DNA of 64,000 nucleotides from Flavobacteriaceae bacterium (GTDB lineage: Bacteria > Bacteroidota > Bacteroidia > Flavobacteriales > Flavobacteriaceae): assembly GCA_016744415.1 (NCBI GenBank), contig JADGEL010000001.1, positions 372,001 through 436,000 on the forward strand, in the 5' to 3' direction. The position numbers and the translations under genes are program-made. A model generated the notes under the pieces. It was not told the DNA's origin. It ran no database searches and saw only the letters and a program-made list of their open reading frames with translations. Positions 8,094-16,188 of the stretch are shown here, one piece after another (within the stretch, counting starts at the first letter, position 1; each line of letters opens with the position of its first letter).

Positions 8094-9086
8094 CTAACCA
8101 CCAATAGTCGACATGCTTTCTGAAACATCAGAACTTCGATTCACTTCAGCTACAAATCCATCTTTTGGCTTCCTTGCAACCAGTTTTAAAAACAAGTCTT
8201 TTAGCTCATCATTACTAGCCCCACCTCTCATAAATTTTCTTATATTAAAAACACCATCGTCAAATAAACAATTCTTAAACATGCCTGTTGCGGTAATTCT
8301 AATTCTATTGCAATCACTGCAAATGGTTCTGGTAAAAGCAGGAATGATTCCAAATGTGCCTTTGTAATTATCAACCTTAAAGTTTATTGAGGTTGATGAT
8401 TTCTTGTCTATTAATTTTTCTATGCTTGTAAATCCTCCATTAATTTCAGATAATATTTTGTTGTAATTCCAAACCTCATCTGTTTGTTTTTGACCCGTAC
8501 CATTAAATGGCATTTCTTCGATAAAACGAACTGCTATATTTCTATGTTTGGTCAATTCAACAAAATCAATTATTTCATTTGTGTTAATTCCAGATTGCAC
8601 TACAACATTTAATTTTAAATTCAATTTTGAATTTTCTAGTAGGTCTAAAGCTTCATCAACCTTATCAAATTGATCTCGTCTTGTAATGGTTTTAAACTTC
8701 TCGCGATTTAAGCTATCTAAACTTAAATTGATAGACTTTACTTTTAGATTTTCAATTTGCTCTAAATGTTTTGAAATCAACACTCCATTTGTAGTTATGT
8801 TAATTTCGTCTAACAAATCATTAAAATCGAGCATTTCTAAGAAACTCATAAAGTCTTTTCTTACAAAAGGCTCACCTCCAGTTAGTCTCACTTTATTCAC
8901 CCCCAGCTCACTCAACACACGTGTAATCCTATACATTTCTTTGTAAGTTAACAACTCATTTCTATTGACAATATCAATTCCGTGAGCAGGCATGCAATAT
9001 TGACAACGCAAATTGCAACGATCGGTAATTGCCAATCGTAGATATGAAATCTGTCGTCCAAAATTGTCCACTAATTGTTGATTCAT
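8094..9086 (-). CDS. moaA: GTP 3',8-cyclase MoaA
   Basis: Radical-SAM enzyme for the first committed step of Moco synthesis. The N-terminal cluster motif is CNLRCQYC (Cys24, Cys28, Cys31). VRLTGGEPFVRKDF is the GGEP strand. The C-terminal substrate cluster is CSDCNRIRITATGMFKNC. The protein ends STIGG; a C-terminal Gly-Gly is known to be needed for MoaA activity. 330 residues. It overlaps the 3' end of waaA by 4 nt, so translation of the Moco run appears coupled to a lipopolysaccharide gene. Confidence 0.98.
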   Translation of the reverse strand: MNQQLVDNFGRQISYLRLAITDRCNLRCQYCMPAHGIDIVNRNELLTYKEMYRITRVLSELGVNKVRLTGGEPFVRKDFMSFLEMLDFNDLLDEINITTNGVLISKHLEQIENLKVKSINLSLDSLNREKFKTITRRDQFDKVDEALDLLENSKLNLKLNVVVQSGINTNEIIDFVELTKHRNIAVRFIEEMPFNGTGQKQTDEVWNYNKILSEINGGFTSIEKLIDKKSSTSINFKVDNYKGTFGIIPAFTRTICSDCNRIRITATGMFKNCLFDDGVFNIRKFMRGGASNDELKDLFLKLVARKPKDGFVAEVNRSSDVSESMSTIGG

Positions 9087-10327
9087 TGTAGTACCCTTTT
9101 ATCAATATAGGCCAAAATCATTTTTGTAGCACCCACATTATTAGTGATAAAATCTTTTGAAATCTCTCCTTTCGAGATTCTAATTTCAGTATGTAAAAAT
9201 AATTCATTCAACTCAGAATTTAACTCCTTTTGGTTCTTTATTGATGTTACTCCATCTAAATTAACTAAATCAATTGCCTCCTTAAATTTTTGGTAATCAG
9301 GACCAATAATTATTGGTATCCCAAAAGTTGCAGGCTCTAACACATTGTGCAATCCGGTGGCAAATGCACCGCCAACATAAGCGATATCAGCATAACTATA
9401 AACCTTGGTTAAAAAACCAATAGCATCAATAATTAATACTTCAGCATCTTCTAGATTGTGATTTTCTTTTTCGGAATATAAAACAGTTTTTTTTGTAATC
9501 CATTTCAGTAATTCATCAATCTCTTTTTGTTTAATGTTATGAGGTGCAAAAATATATTTTTGGTTTTTAGCTGTTGAATTGTTGATGTACTCAACCAATA
9601 AATCTTCATCCTCTCTCCAGGTGCTACCACAAACTAAGAGTAAATCGTCTCCTTTAAATTCTGACACAAAATTGAGTTCATTGTTTTGCTTAATAATTTC
9701 AAAAACACGATCAAAACGAGTATCTCCACTTTTTTCAACATTTGTAAATCCAGCGGAATTCAATAAGTTTTGTGAATTGTCATCTTGCACAAAAAAGTGT
9801 GAAAACCCCTTTAATGATTTACGCATCCAAGAGCCATATCCTTTAAAGAAAGCTTGGTTTTCTCTAAAAATTCCTGACACCAAAATAGTTTTAATCTGTT
9901 GATTTTTTAATTCCCTCAATATGTTTGGCCAAAACTCATACTTTACAAAAATTGCCAAAGTAGGGTTTGTAAGATTAATAAACTCTCTAGCATTTTTCTT
10001 AGTATCTAAGGGCAGGTAACAGATAACATCAGCACCTTTATAGTTCTTTCTAACTTCATATCCCGAAGGAGAAAAGAACGTCAATACAATTTTATAAGAC
10101 GGGTAATTAACTTTGAGTTTTTCTATGATAGGTCTCCCTTGTTCAAACTCTCCTAAAGATGCGCAATGTATCCATATGACTTTGTCACCTAGTGTAATTT
10201 CATTTTTAAGTTTTGTAAATACCTCTTTTCTCCCACCAACAAACAGTCTTAGCTTTTTATTGAACAAGGCAATTATCCGAAGAAAAAAATCGGCAAGAAT
10301 AAGTACAAAATTATAAAGTGTATACAT
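9083..10327 (-). CDS. waaA: 3-deoxy-D-manno-octulosonic acid (Kdo) transferase
   Basis: Inner-membrane glycosyltransferase that adds Kdo to lipid IVA. An N-terminal hydrophobic anchor (about residues 5-25) is followed by the N-domain VIWIHCASLGEFEQGRPI. The C-terminal nucleotide-sugar domain has FAPHNIKQKEIDELL, AYVGGAFATGLHNVLEPATFG and PIIIGPDYQKF. 414 residues, the usual length. The ATG at 10327 starts MYTLYNFVLI, as expected for the family. It overlaps moaA by 4 nt and probably heads the transcript of the Moco run. A promoter-like sequence begins 6 nt before the start codon. Confidence 0.96.
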   Translation of the reverse strand: MYTLYNFVLILADFFLRIIALFNKKLRLFVGGRKEVFTKLKNEITLGDKVIWIHCASLGEFEQGRPIIEKLKVNYPSYKIVLTFFSPSGYEVRKNYKGADVICYLPLDTKKNAREFINLTNPTLAIFVKYEFWPNILRELKNQQIKTILVSGIFRENQAFFKGYGSWMRKSLKGFSHFFVQDDNSQNLLNSAGFTNVEKSGDTRFDRVFEIIKQNNELNFVSEFKGDDLLLVCGSTWREDEDLLVEYINNSTAKNQKYIFAPHNIKQKEIDELLKWITKKTVLYSEKENHNLEDAEVLIIDAIGFLTKVYSYADIAYVGGAFATGLHNVLEPATFGIPIIIGPDYQKFKEAIDLVNLDGVTSIKNQKELNSELNELFLHTEIRISKGEISKDFITNNVGATKMILAYIDKRVLQ

Positions 10328-10333
10328 CGGCTA

Positions 10334-10367
10334 CAAAGGTAACGAAACTGCACAAAAAAACTCCCAA
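10334..10367 (-). promoter_or_regulatory. Candidate promoter of waaA-moaA run
   Basis: On the minus strand TACCTTTG (10341-10334) is a perfect TAnnTTTG; TTG at 10367-10365 lies 23 nt upstream, the upper limit of the usual spacing. The box ends 6 nt before the ATG, so the mRNA would have almost no leader. It overlaps the rpmA terminator. Confidence 0.5.
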
Positions 10368-10387
10368 ACTTTCGTAAGGGAGTTTTT
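10353..10387 (-). terminator. Terminator after rpmA
   Basis: The stem ACTCCC (10360-10365) pairs with GGGAGT (10378-10383), flanked by A and T tracts on both sides. On the minus strand the hairpin is followed by seven T. It would also work weakly in the other direction. Confidence 0.75.
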
Positions 10388-10409
10388 ATTATTCTATCAA
10401 TATAATTTA

Positions 10410-10670
10410 TTATGCCTCGAAAGGAACAATAGAAACATATGATTTATTATCTCTTTTCTTTTGGAATTTAACTAAACCATCAACCTTAGCATGTAAAGTA
10501 TGGTCTTTTCCCATATATACATTTTCACCTGGATTGTGTGTAGTACCTCTTTGACGGATTATGATATTTCCTGCAATTGCTGCTTGTCCACCAAATATTT
10601 TAACTCCTAATCGTTTCGATTCTGATTCTCTACCATTCTTCGAACTTCCGACTCCTTTTTTATGTGCCAT
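10410..10670 (-). CDS. rpmA: 50S ribosomal protein L27 (bL27)
   Basis: Large-subunit protein whose N-terminus reaches the peptidyl-transferase centre. 86 residues beginning [16 protein letters not shown], followed by [10 protein letters not shown] and [17 protein letters not shown], the classic L27 sequence. There is no cleavable N-terminal extension as in Firmicutes. It follows rplU by 20 nt, the conserved L21-L27 pair. Confidence 0.99.
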   Translation of the reverse strand: MAHKKGVGSSKNGRESESKRLGVKIFGGQAAIAGNIIIRQRGTTHNPGENVYMGKDHTLHAKVDGLVKFQKKRDNKSYVSIVPFEA

Positions 10671-10690
10671 CTTATTTTACGTTTAGTGGT

Positions 10691-11194
10691 TTAACTTAAT
10701 GCTGCAATTAAATCAGCTTTCTTCATAGAAGAAATTCCTTTTACTCCTTTTTCTTTCGCTAAATCTTTTAATTCAGCTACTGTCATTTTACTAAAATCTT
10801 GAGCTACTGCTTCAACTTTAGTTTCTTCTTTTTTTACTACTTCCTTTTTTGGAGCTTCTTTCTTTGCTACTGCTTTTTTAGCACCTGAAGCTGTAATGCT
10901 TTCAATTTGAATTTCAGTTAAAGACTGTCTATGACCGTTCTTTTTTCTGTATCCTTTTCTACGTTTCTTTTTGAAAACGATGACTTTATCACCTTTAAGG
11001 TGACTTAAGATTTTGGCAGTCACTGCTGCTCCTTCTATAGCTGGGGCGCCAATAGTTACTTTTCCATCATCCAATAAAAGAACATTATCAAAACTTACGT
11101 TTGATCCTTCTTCTCCTTGTAAACGATGAACGAATACCTTTTGATCTTTTGCTACTTTAAATTGTTGCCCTGCTATCTCTACAATTGCGTACAT
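10691..11194 (-). CDS. rplU: 50S ribosomal protein L21 (bL21) with C-terminal Rho_N/SAP-like extension
   Basis: Residues 1-103 are L21 ([42 protein letters not shown]). E. coli L21 has 103 residues; this one has 167. The extra part is a Lys/Ala/Glu-rich linker (104-133) and a small helical module, [20 protein letters not shown] followed by [10 protein letters not shown] (137-166). The module resembles the Rho N-terminal/HeH-SAP nucleic-acid-binding fold. It is first in the rplU-rpmA transcript, with a very good promoter at 11254-11283 and a leader of about 55 nt. Confidence 0.97.
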   Translation of the reverse strand: MYAIVEIAGQQFKVAKDQKVFVHRLQGEEGSNVSFDNVLLLDDGKVTIGAPAIEGAAVTAKILSHLKGDKVIVFKKKRRKGYRKKNGHRQSLTEIQIESITASGAKKAVAKKEAPKKEVVKKEETKVEAVAQDFSKMTVAELKDLAKEKGVKGISSMKKADLIAALS

Positions 11195-11253
11195 ACGATT
11201 AAATTTAAATTTCGCTTGTTAATATTAATACTTACCTATTAGATAAGCGGGTG

Positions 11254-11283
11254 CAAATATATTTCTTTTTTGTAAAATAGCAA
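11254..11283 (-). promoter_or_regulatory. Promoter of rplU-rpmA
   Basis: On the minus strand TTG (11283-11281), a 19-nt spacer and TATATTTG (11261-11254): a full match to the Bacteroidota housekeeping consensus. The RNA start is expected at about 11248, with a leader of about 54 nt to the ATG. Confidence 0.75.
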
Positions 11284-11324
11284 AAAAATTACAGTCTTAA
11301 ATAAACAGGCTAACAATCAGTAAA

Positions 11325-12206
11325 TCAAGCTTTCTTTTTTTTGTTAGCAAGGTATACTCCAATCAAAATAATGATACCGCCAATAACTTGAATAAGTCCT
11401 ATTTTCTCACCATCCTTTACACCCCATAATACAGCAACTAAAGGCATGACATATGTTACTGAAGATGCAAATACAGGTGATACAATATGAACCAGTTTGT
11501 TAAAAAGAACTTTTGCTAAAGCAGTCCCTACAATTGCTAAAACAACGATATAGCCCATTGATTCATAAAATGCTTCTCCTTCAAAAGTAGATGTTGTAAA
11601 GAAATCGGAAACCAACAATGCAATAAATGCTGGAATCATTATTGCCACAAAATTTCCTGCTGCTATGGCTAAAGCACCTTCGTGCTGTAAATATTTTTTG
11701 ATAATGTTCACACTCAGCGCATAAGATATAGTTGCTAAAATTATCAATATAGCATATCCATAATTTTGATGTGGATTTATTTGTGCTCCATGAAAAATTA
11801 ATAGCATGGTTCCTGCCAACCCAACAAAAACTCCAGCAAATTGCCTTTTAGTAGATGCTATTTTATAAACAAATAGACTAATCAAAATTGTATTTAATGG
11901 AACCAATGAATTTAAGATAGATGCTATGGCGCTATCCAACTCACTTACAGCAAACGAAAATAAAAATGCCGGAAAAAATGTTCCTAAAAACCCTGTCGCG
12001 GCAATCCATTTATAGTTTTTCTTATCAATGGTTTTTAAGCTTTTAAAACCAATACCTATCAAAATAAGTCCTGTAATGATAATTCTTAATGCTCCCATTT
12101 GTAGAGCGGTTAATCCTATCAAGCTTTTTTTAATCAAAATAAATGAGCTTCCCCAAATAAGAGAAAGCACCAATAAGTATACCCATTTTTTTTGATAATT
12201 GTTCAT
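11325..12206 (-). CDS. EamA/DMT-family transporter
   Basis: Ten-helix inner-membrane transporter of the drug/metabolite superfamily, 293 residues with two EamA halves. The first half opens WVYLLVLSLIWGSSFILIKK, the usual start of helix 1, and has GALRIIITGLILIG. The second half has AILIILATISYALSVNIIKKY and ends in a basic tail (YLANKKKKA). The substrate cannot be read from sequence. It stands alone between rplU and the divergent HMA lipoprotein gene. A second, unrelated-looking EamA protein is at 62.0 kb. Confidence 0.93.
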   Translation of the reverse strand: MNNYQKKWVYLLVLSLIWGSSFILIKKSLIGLTALQMGALRIIITGLILIGIGFKSLKTIDKKNYKWIAATGFLGTFFPAFLFSFAVSELDSAIASILNSLVPLNTILISLFVYKIASTKRQFAGVFVGLAGTMLLIFHGAQINPHQNYGYAILIILATISYALSVNIIKKYLQHEGALAIAAGNFVAIMIPAFIALLVSDFFTTSTFEGEAFYESMGYIVVLAIVGTALAKVLFNKLVHIVSPVFASSVTYVMPLVAVLWGVKDGEKIGLIQVIGGIIILIGVYLANKKKKA

Positions 12207-12298
12207 GCCTATTTTAAAAAATGCAATTGCAAAAGTCGTGTAATTAATTCGGATGTTACCACTTTAGTCCGTAATTTTACCTTCTAAATTTTCTCATT

Positions 12299-12643
12299 AT
12301 GAAAACCTTAAAATACTTTTTTACCTTTACTAGTTTGCTTTTAATAATTGGATGTAATAACCAGCCAAAGCCTATCGAAAAAATTGTATTAGAAGAAAAA
12401 ATTGAAACCATTGAAGTTAATATTGAAGGAATGACTTGCGAAATTGGTTGCGCTAAACTTATAGAATCTAAAATTCATAAACTAGAGGGCGTTACTTTTT
12501 CAAAAGTCAACTTTGAAGAAAAAACAGGGCAGTTCTCTTTTGATAGCAATAAAATATCTAAAGAAGAAATTATGAAAAACATCAACGGTATTGCAGGAGG
12601 TGACCTTTACAAGGTTGCTAGTTCTACGTCTCTTAATCAATAA
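12299..12643 (+). CDS. HMA-domain lipoprotein with CX3C metal site
   Basis: A 114-residue protein. It has a lipoprotein signal (hydrophobic run, then LLIIGC, lipobox Cys at 19) and a heavy-metal-associated fold: IETIEVNIEGMTCEIGCAKL, ending with a GIAGG turn. HMA domains normally bind copper with MxCxxC; here the spacing is C-E-I-G-C, one residue longer. Its role is probably periplasmic or outer-membrane capture of a soft metal such as copper, but this is inference. A -7-like TAATTTTA at 12272-12279 (one mismatch) precedes it. The next gene is a Cys-rich lipoprotein. Confidence 0.85.
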   Translation: MKTLKYFFTFTSLLLIIGCNNQPKPIEKIVLEEKIETIEVNIEGMTCEIGCAKLIESKIHKLEGVTFSKVNFEEKTGQFSFDSNKISKEEIMKNINGIAGGDLYKVASSTSLNQ

Positions 12644-12667
12644 ATTATTGTTGTTTTTCATAAAACA

Positions 12668-12699
12668 CTGCGAATAAGTATATTATTCTTTTATATTTG
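12668..12699 (+). promoter_or_regulatory. Promoter of the Cys-rich lipoprotein gene
   Basis: TATATTTG at 12692-12699 is a perfect -7 element; CTG at 12668-12670, 21 nt upstream, is one mismatch from TTG. The leader would be about 34 nt. It shows the Cys-rich gene has its own promoter apart from the HMA lipoprotein gene. Confidence 0.6.
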
Positions 12700-12737
12700 T
12701 TGCATTATCAACTTAATTTAACAATACCCTAATCATT

Positions 12738-13187
12738 ATGAAATTATTAAAAGGATTATTTGCAATTGCACTAATTAGTATGATTGCTGTTTCTTGTACA
12801 GGAGAAAAGAAAGAAGCTAATGCAACAAATGAAAAAGTAGAAGTTGTTGGAGATGCTAATTCAAAAGAAAACAAAATGGCTACTCATGTTTGTGATGAAA
12901 ATTGCAAAGAAGGAAACTGTCCTCATCATGCAAAAATGGACGGTAAGAAATGTGTTGAGACAAAATGCAGCAATGAGTGTACAGATAAAAACTGTGAAAA
13001 ATGTGCTGCTAAAAAAGCAGAATGCAAAGCTAAATGTGATGCTAAAAAAGATGGTGAAAAATGTGTTGAGACAAAATGCAGCAAAGAATGTACAGACAAA
13101 GACTGTGAAAAATGTGCTGCTAAAAAAGCAGAATGCAAAGCTAAATGTGATGCTAAAAAAGTAAACAAAGAAGAAAGTAAAGAATAA
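12738..13187 (+). CDS. Cysteine-rich lipoprotein with tandem 37-residue metal-binding-like repeats
   Basis: I recognise no named family. The 149-residue protein has a lipoprotein signal ending AVSC (Cys20), a spacer, a first Cys/His group (HVCDENCKEGNCPHH), and two nearly identical 37-residue repeats (about residues 69-105 and 106-142). Each repeat holds eight cysteines arranged CVETKC, CTDKNCEKC, ECKAKC among lysines. The cysteine density resembles metallothioneins, and a role in binding Cu, Zn, Ag or Cd at the cell surface is plausible but inferred. Both alternative frames are also open over the repeats, which is a composition artefact. A terminator follows at 13211-13239. Confidence 0.85.
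   Translation: MKLLKGLFAIALISMIAVSCTGEKKEANATNEKVEVVGDANSKENKMATHVCDENCKEGNCPHHAKMDGKKCVETKCSNECTDKNCEKCAAKKAECKAKCDAKKDGEKCVETKCSKECTDKDCEKCAAKKAECKAKCDAKKVNKEESKE
12942..13163 (+). repeat. Two tandem 111-bp coding repeats
   Basis: Unit 1 is 12942-13052 and unit 2 is 13053-13163. By eye they differ at about eight of 111 positions. The unit is an exact multiple of three, so the frame is kept. This looks like a recent duplication within the Cys-rich lipoprotein gene, able to expand or contract by recombination. Confidence 0.9.
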
Positions 13188-13210
13188 TATTTCTTGGAAA
13201 AATTAGTTAA

Positions 13211-13239
13211 AAGGCTCCTATGCAATGGGAGCTTTTTTT
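13211..13239 (+). terminator. Terminator between the Cys-rich gene and converging ctaA
   Basis: GCTCC (13214-13218) pairs with GGAGC (13228-13232) around an 8-10 nt loop, followed by seven T. The reverse orientation has CTTTT after the stem, so it may serve ctaA too. Confidence 0.75.
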
Positions 13240-14293
13240 ATGCTTTTTTGCGAAGTGAAAAATGTAAAAATAGAAGGCTTATGAAAAATAATATTCCAAC
13301 TAACTGATGAGCCACACCAAAAAATAATGGAATACCAACATCAATACTTAACAAAGTAAGCACTCCTAAAATTACTTGTAAAATTACAAGAGCGATTGAA
13401 GTTTTTAACCAATTTTTAGCAAGTAAATAGACTTTATTAACATTCTTAATAAACATCGCAATTGTAAGAATCAAAACTAAATAAGCTAACATACGATGTA
13501 TGAATTGCACAAAGGCATGAGCAAAAATAAAGCTGTCATAATTGGTTAAATTATGCCAATTCCAATTGCTCGATTTTAATAAAACATCTGGTATAAAAGT
13601 ACCATTCATATCTGGCCAAGTTGGGTAATAAAGTCCCGCTTTCATTCCAGACATCAACCCTCCAAAAATTAATTGTATAAAAGTAATTACAACTATAGCA
13701 GTTAAAATCTTCGGTATTCCAATACTACATGAATTGTTCCTATAATTATAAACATCTGCAATTGTTTTAACCATTGCACCTATGCTTAAAACCGCTAACA
13801 TAAAGTGCAAGCTGAGCTTATAAGCATCAACCCAAGGTCTGTCTACCAATCCGCTCATCACCATAATCCATCCTGCTGAAGCAGTAAGTGCTGTAAAGAA
13901 AATTACCATTCCTAAACGTTTTACTAAATACCAATTCATCTGTTTTTTAATGATAAAAGCTATAAACGGAATTAGAAAAACAAATCCTAAAATTCGTACC
14001 CACAGCCTGTGAGCATATTCCCAAAAAAAGATAAACTTAAAGTCTCCGATGTCAAAATGAGAATTTATTTTATGGTATTGAGGTGTTTGTTTGTATAAAT
14101 CAAAAGCATCATGCCATTGTTCATTCCCAATCGGCGGAATCACACCACTCACAATATCCCATCGCGTAATTGACAACCCCGAACCCGTTAACCTTGTGAT
14201 ACCGCCAAGTATTACCTGCCCTATTAACATGACCAAACCTATGACTAGCCAAATTCTAATTATTTTGTTGAATTGATATTTATTTGTACTCAT
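13238..14293 (-). CDS. ctaA: Heme A synthase (COX15/CtaA, type 2)
   Basis: Oxidises the C8 methyl of heme O to the formyl group of heme A for aa3-type oxidases. It is a membrane protein with about eight helices. Landmarks are GQVILGGITRLTGSGLSITRWD near the N-terminus, FKFIFFWEYAHRLWVRILG with a heme-ligand His, LSLHFMLA, FGGLMSGMKAGLYYPTWPDM, FVQFIHRMLAYLV, and VAHQLVGILFF. The WEYAHRLW form is the COX15-like type 2. I prefer the ATG at 14293 (MSTNKYQFNK): the frame extends to 14320, but that would overlap gldD. It is the last gene of the mutY-ssb-gldE-gldD-ctaA run. Confidence 0.95.
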   Translation of the reverse strand: MSTNKYQFNKIIRIWLVIGLVMLIGQVILGGITRLTGSGLSITRWDIVSGVIPPIGNEQWHDAFDLYKQTPQYHKINSHFDIGDFKFIFFWEYAHRLWVRILGFVFLIPFIAFIIKKQMNWYLVKRLGMVIFFTALTASAGWIMVMSGLVDRPWVDAYKLSLHFMLAVLSIGAMVKTIADVYNYRNNSCSIGIPKILTAIVVITFIQLIFGGLMSGMKAGLYYPTWPDMNGTFIPDVLLKSSNWNWHNLTNYDSFIFAHAFVQFIHRMLAYLVLILTIAMFIKNVNKVYLLAKNWLKTSIALVILQVILGVLTLLSIDVGIPLFFGVAHQLVGILFFISLLFLHFSLRKKA

Positions 14294-14295
14294 TA

Positions 14296-14868
14296 TTATT
14301 CTATTGATTGATTTTTCCATTCAATATTTTCCATCAAATTTTTGATATCAATTTCAATATATTTTATTGCTGGAAAAATAGAATCGTAGTTTGGTTTTAC
14401 CTCAAAATACAACGCCCCGAATAATACATTATTTACACTATCAGTAGCATGAAATTGTATGTTAGATGCTACATATCCTTCTACATTAATAATTTTTCCG
14501 AAGATCTTTTTTTGATAATCTACAAAAGGGCGTGCATTGATGACGTCAGCTTTTATGGTGTGTTCAAAAGTTAATTTTTCTACCTCTTTTAAAACATCCT
14601 CTAGGTTATTATCGACCTCTCTATAGGTTAAATGGATTGTTGCTTTTAAATTTGGATAGTGGATTTTTGCCCAACAATTATTTTGAAATTCAATGTTTGA
14701 ATTTTGAGATATTTGGATAGTATAAGGACAGTCTGAAATTACCTTTTGATATGTAGCTTCAGGGTAATTTAATCGCAAAAATGCCTTTGGTTTTGGCAAA
14801 ACTTCTCCATCAACACATGAAATACACAAAGTTAGAATTGAAAGTAAAACTATTATTTTAATCTTCAT
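14296..14868 (-). CDS. gldD: Gliding motility lipoprotein GldD
   Basis: Lipoprotein required for Bacteroidota gliding and usually linked to type IX secretion; its molecular role is unclear. 190 residues with signal and lipobox (LTLCISC, Cys18). Next come the family-specific LPKPKAFLRLNYPEATY, then CPYTIQISQNS and CWAKIHYPNLKATIHLTYR. The C-terminus has GALYFEVKPNYDSI and IEIDIKNLMENIEWKN. It overlaps gldE by 11 nt, the usual arrangement. Confidence 0.96.
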   Translation of the reverse strand: MKIKIIVLLSILTLCISCVDGEVLPKPKAFLRLNYPEATYQKVISDCPYTIQISQNSNIEFQNNCWAKIHYPNLKATIHLTYREVDNNLEDVLKEVEKLTFEHTIKADVINARPFVDYQKKIFGKIINVEGYVASNIQFHATDSVNNVLFGALYFEVKPNYDSIFPAIKYIEIDIKNLMENIEWKNQSIE

Positions 14869-16168
14869 TTAAAATCGGGTTGATTGTTACTTTTACTTGT
14901 TTAACTCTCCTTTTATCCATAGCCTCAACTTTAAACGTCAAGTGCTCAAATTTTAGTATTTCATTTTTTTTTGGAAACTTTTTAGAAATCTCTAAAATAA
15001 ATCCTGCTAAGGTTTCGGCTTCTCCTTTTTCCTCTTCAAAAAAATCTTCATCAATAGCAATTACCTTAGAAAAATCTTTGATTGACGTCTTTCCTTCAAA
15101 GACAAAACGGTTATCGTCAATCTTAGAATACAACAAATCTTCATCATCAAACTCATCAGCAATATCACCTACAATTTCTTCAATAATATCTTCTAAAGTT
15201 ACAATTCCACTAGTGCCACCATATTCATCAACAACCACAGCAAGATGAATTTTTTTCTCTTGAAAGTTTTTTAACAAGTCATCTAACTTTTTATTTTCAG
15301 GAACAAAAATGGGTTCTCTTAATAAGTTTTGCCACTTAAATTTTGTTTTAGAAAGATGAGGAAGTAAATCTTTGGCATATAAAACTCCAATAATATTATC
15401 GATATTTTCATGGTATACAGGATTTCTAGAGTAGCCTTTTTTTACAATTTCTGACAATACGTTTTTATAGGTATCATCATCAGAAATGGCAAAAACATCT
15501 GTTCTAGGTTTCATGATTTGTACGGTTTCTGTTTTTCCAAAACTCACAATCCCTTCTAATATTTTTTGTTCATCTTCTGTAGTTGCAGTATTTGAAGTCA
15601 GCTCTAACGCTTGTGATAATTTTTCTACAGAAAAATTTGATTTCTTTTGCACCAATCTTTTTTCTACCATATTATTTAACCCCAATAACGGCTTGCTCAA
15701 CGGAGTTACAATTACTGACAAAACCTTAATTGGAGTCGCCATGATTACAGCAAATTTCATGGCATTTCTGTTGGCATATACTTTTGGCAAAACTTCACCA
15801 AAAAGCAAAATTAAAAAGGTAACTAGAACAACTTCAATTGCAAATTTGAGATAACCATTTGTGATTCTATAAAATAATTCTTCACCTAAAAAAGCAAAAA
15901 TTAATACAATTAAAATATTGATAAAATTATTTGATATTAAAATTGTAGCAAGTAATTTTTGGGGGTGTTTTAATAGTTCCACTACTTTTTTTTGTTGTTT
16001 AGAATCTGATTCTGCTGCTTCATCTAACTCAGTTGATGAAAGAGAAAAGAAAGCAATTTCAGCTCCAGAAATAAAAGCAGAACAGGTTAACAAAATTATA
16101 AACGCCAAGAATTTAATGACAAAATATTCATCTAAAATTTCTAAAAAACTCGCGGGATCTGGATCCAA
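14858..16168 (-). CDS. gldE: Gliding motility-associated protein GldE (CNNM/CBS/CorC domains)
   Basis: 436-residue membrane protein. The N-terminal DUF21 (CNNM) domain has about four helices with SGAEIAFFSLSSTELD. A tandem CBS pair follows (IMKPRTDVFAISDD; GYSRNPVYHENIDNIIGVLYAKDLL; HLAVVVDEYGGTSGIVTLED). The C-terminal part is CorC/HlyC type (FEGKTSIKDFSKV). Relatives are magnesium/cobalt efflux-associated proteins; in Flavobacterium GldE supports gliding together with GldD. It follows ssb by 20 nt. GldE rather than a generic hemolysin-like protein is supported by the neighbouring gldD. Confidence 0.95.
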   Translation of the reverse strand: MDPDPASFLEILDEYFVIKFLAFIILLTCSAFISGAEIAFFSLSSTELDEAAESDSKQQKKVVELLKHPQKLLATILISNNFINILIVLIFAFLGEELFYRITNGYLKFAIEVVLVTFLILLFGEVLPKVYANRNAMKFAVIMATPIKVLSVIVTPLSKPLLGLNNMVEKRLVQKKSNFSVEKLSQALELTSNTATTEDEQKILEGIVSFGKTETVQIMKPRTDVFAISDDDTYKNVLSEIVKKGYSRNPVYHENIDNIIGVLYAKDLLPHLSKTKFKWQNLLREPIFVPENKKLDDLLKNFQEKKIHLAVVVDEYGGTSGIVTLEDIIEEIVGDIADEFDDEDLLYSKIDDNRFVFEGKTSIKDFSKVIAIDEDFFEEEKGEAETLAGFILEISKKFPKKNEILKFEHLTFKVEAMDKRRVKQVKVTINPILNED

Positions 16169-16188
16169 TACTGTTGATTTTAATTAAA

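Noticed and set aside
10328-10409. Moco riboswitch upstream of the Moco genes
   Set aside because: The gap before waaA is short and holds only a terminator and promoter; no structured leader is seen before moaA, moaD or moaE either.
12942-13163. Tandem repeat as a CRISPR array
   Set aside because: Two 111-bp units with no spacers, in frame in a coding sequence.
12844-13225. Long open frames on both strands over the Cys-rich gene
   Set aside because: They are shadows caused by the Lys/Cys-rich repeats; only the frame with a lipoprotein signal and its own promoter is supported.
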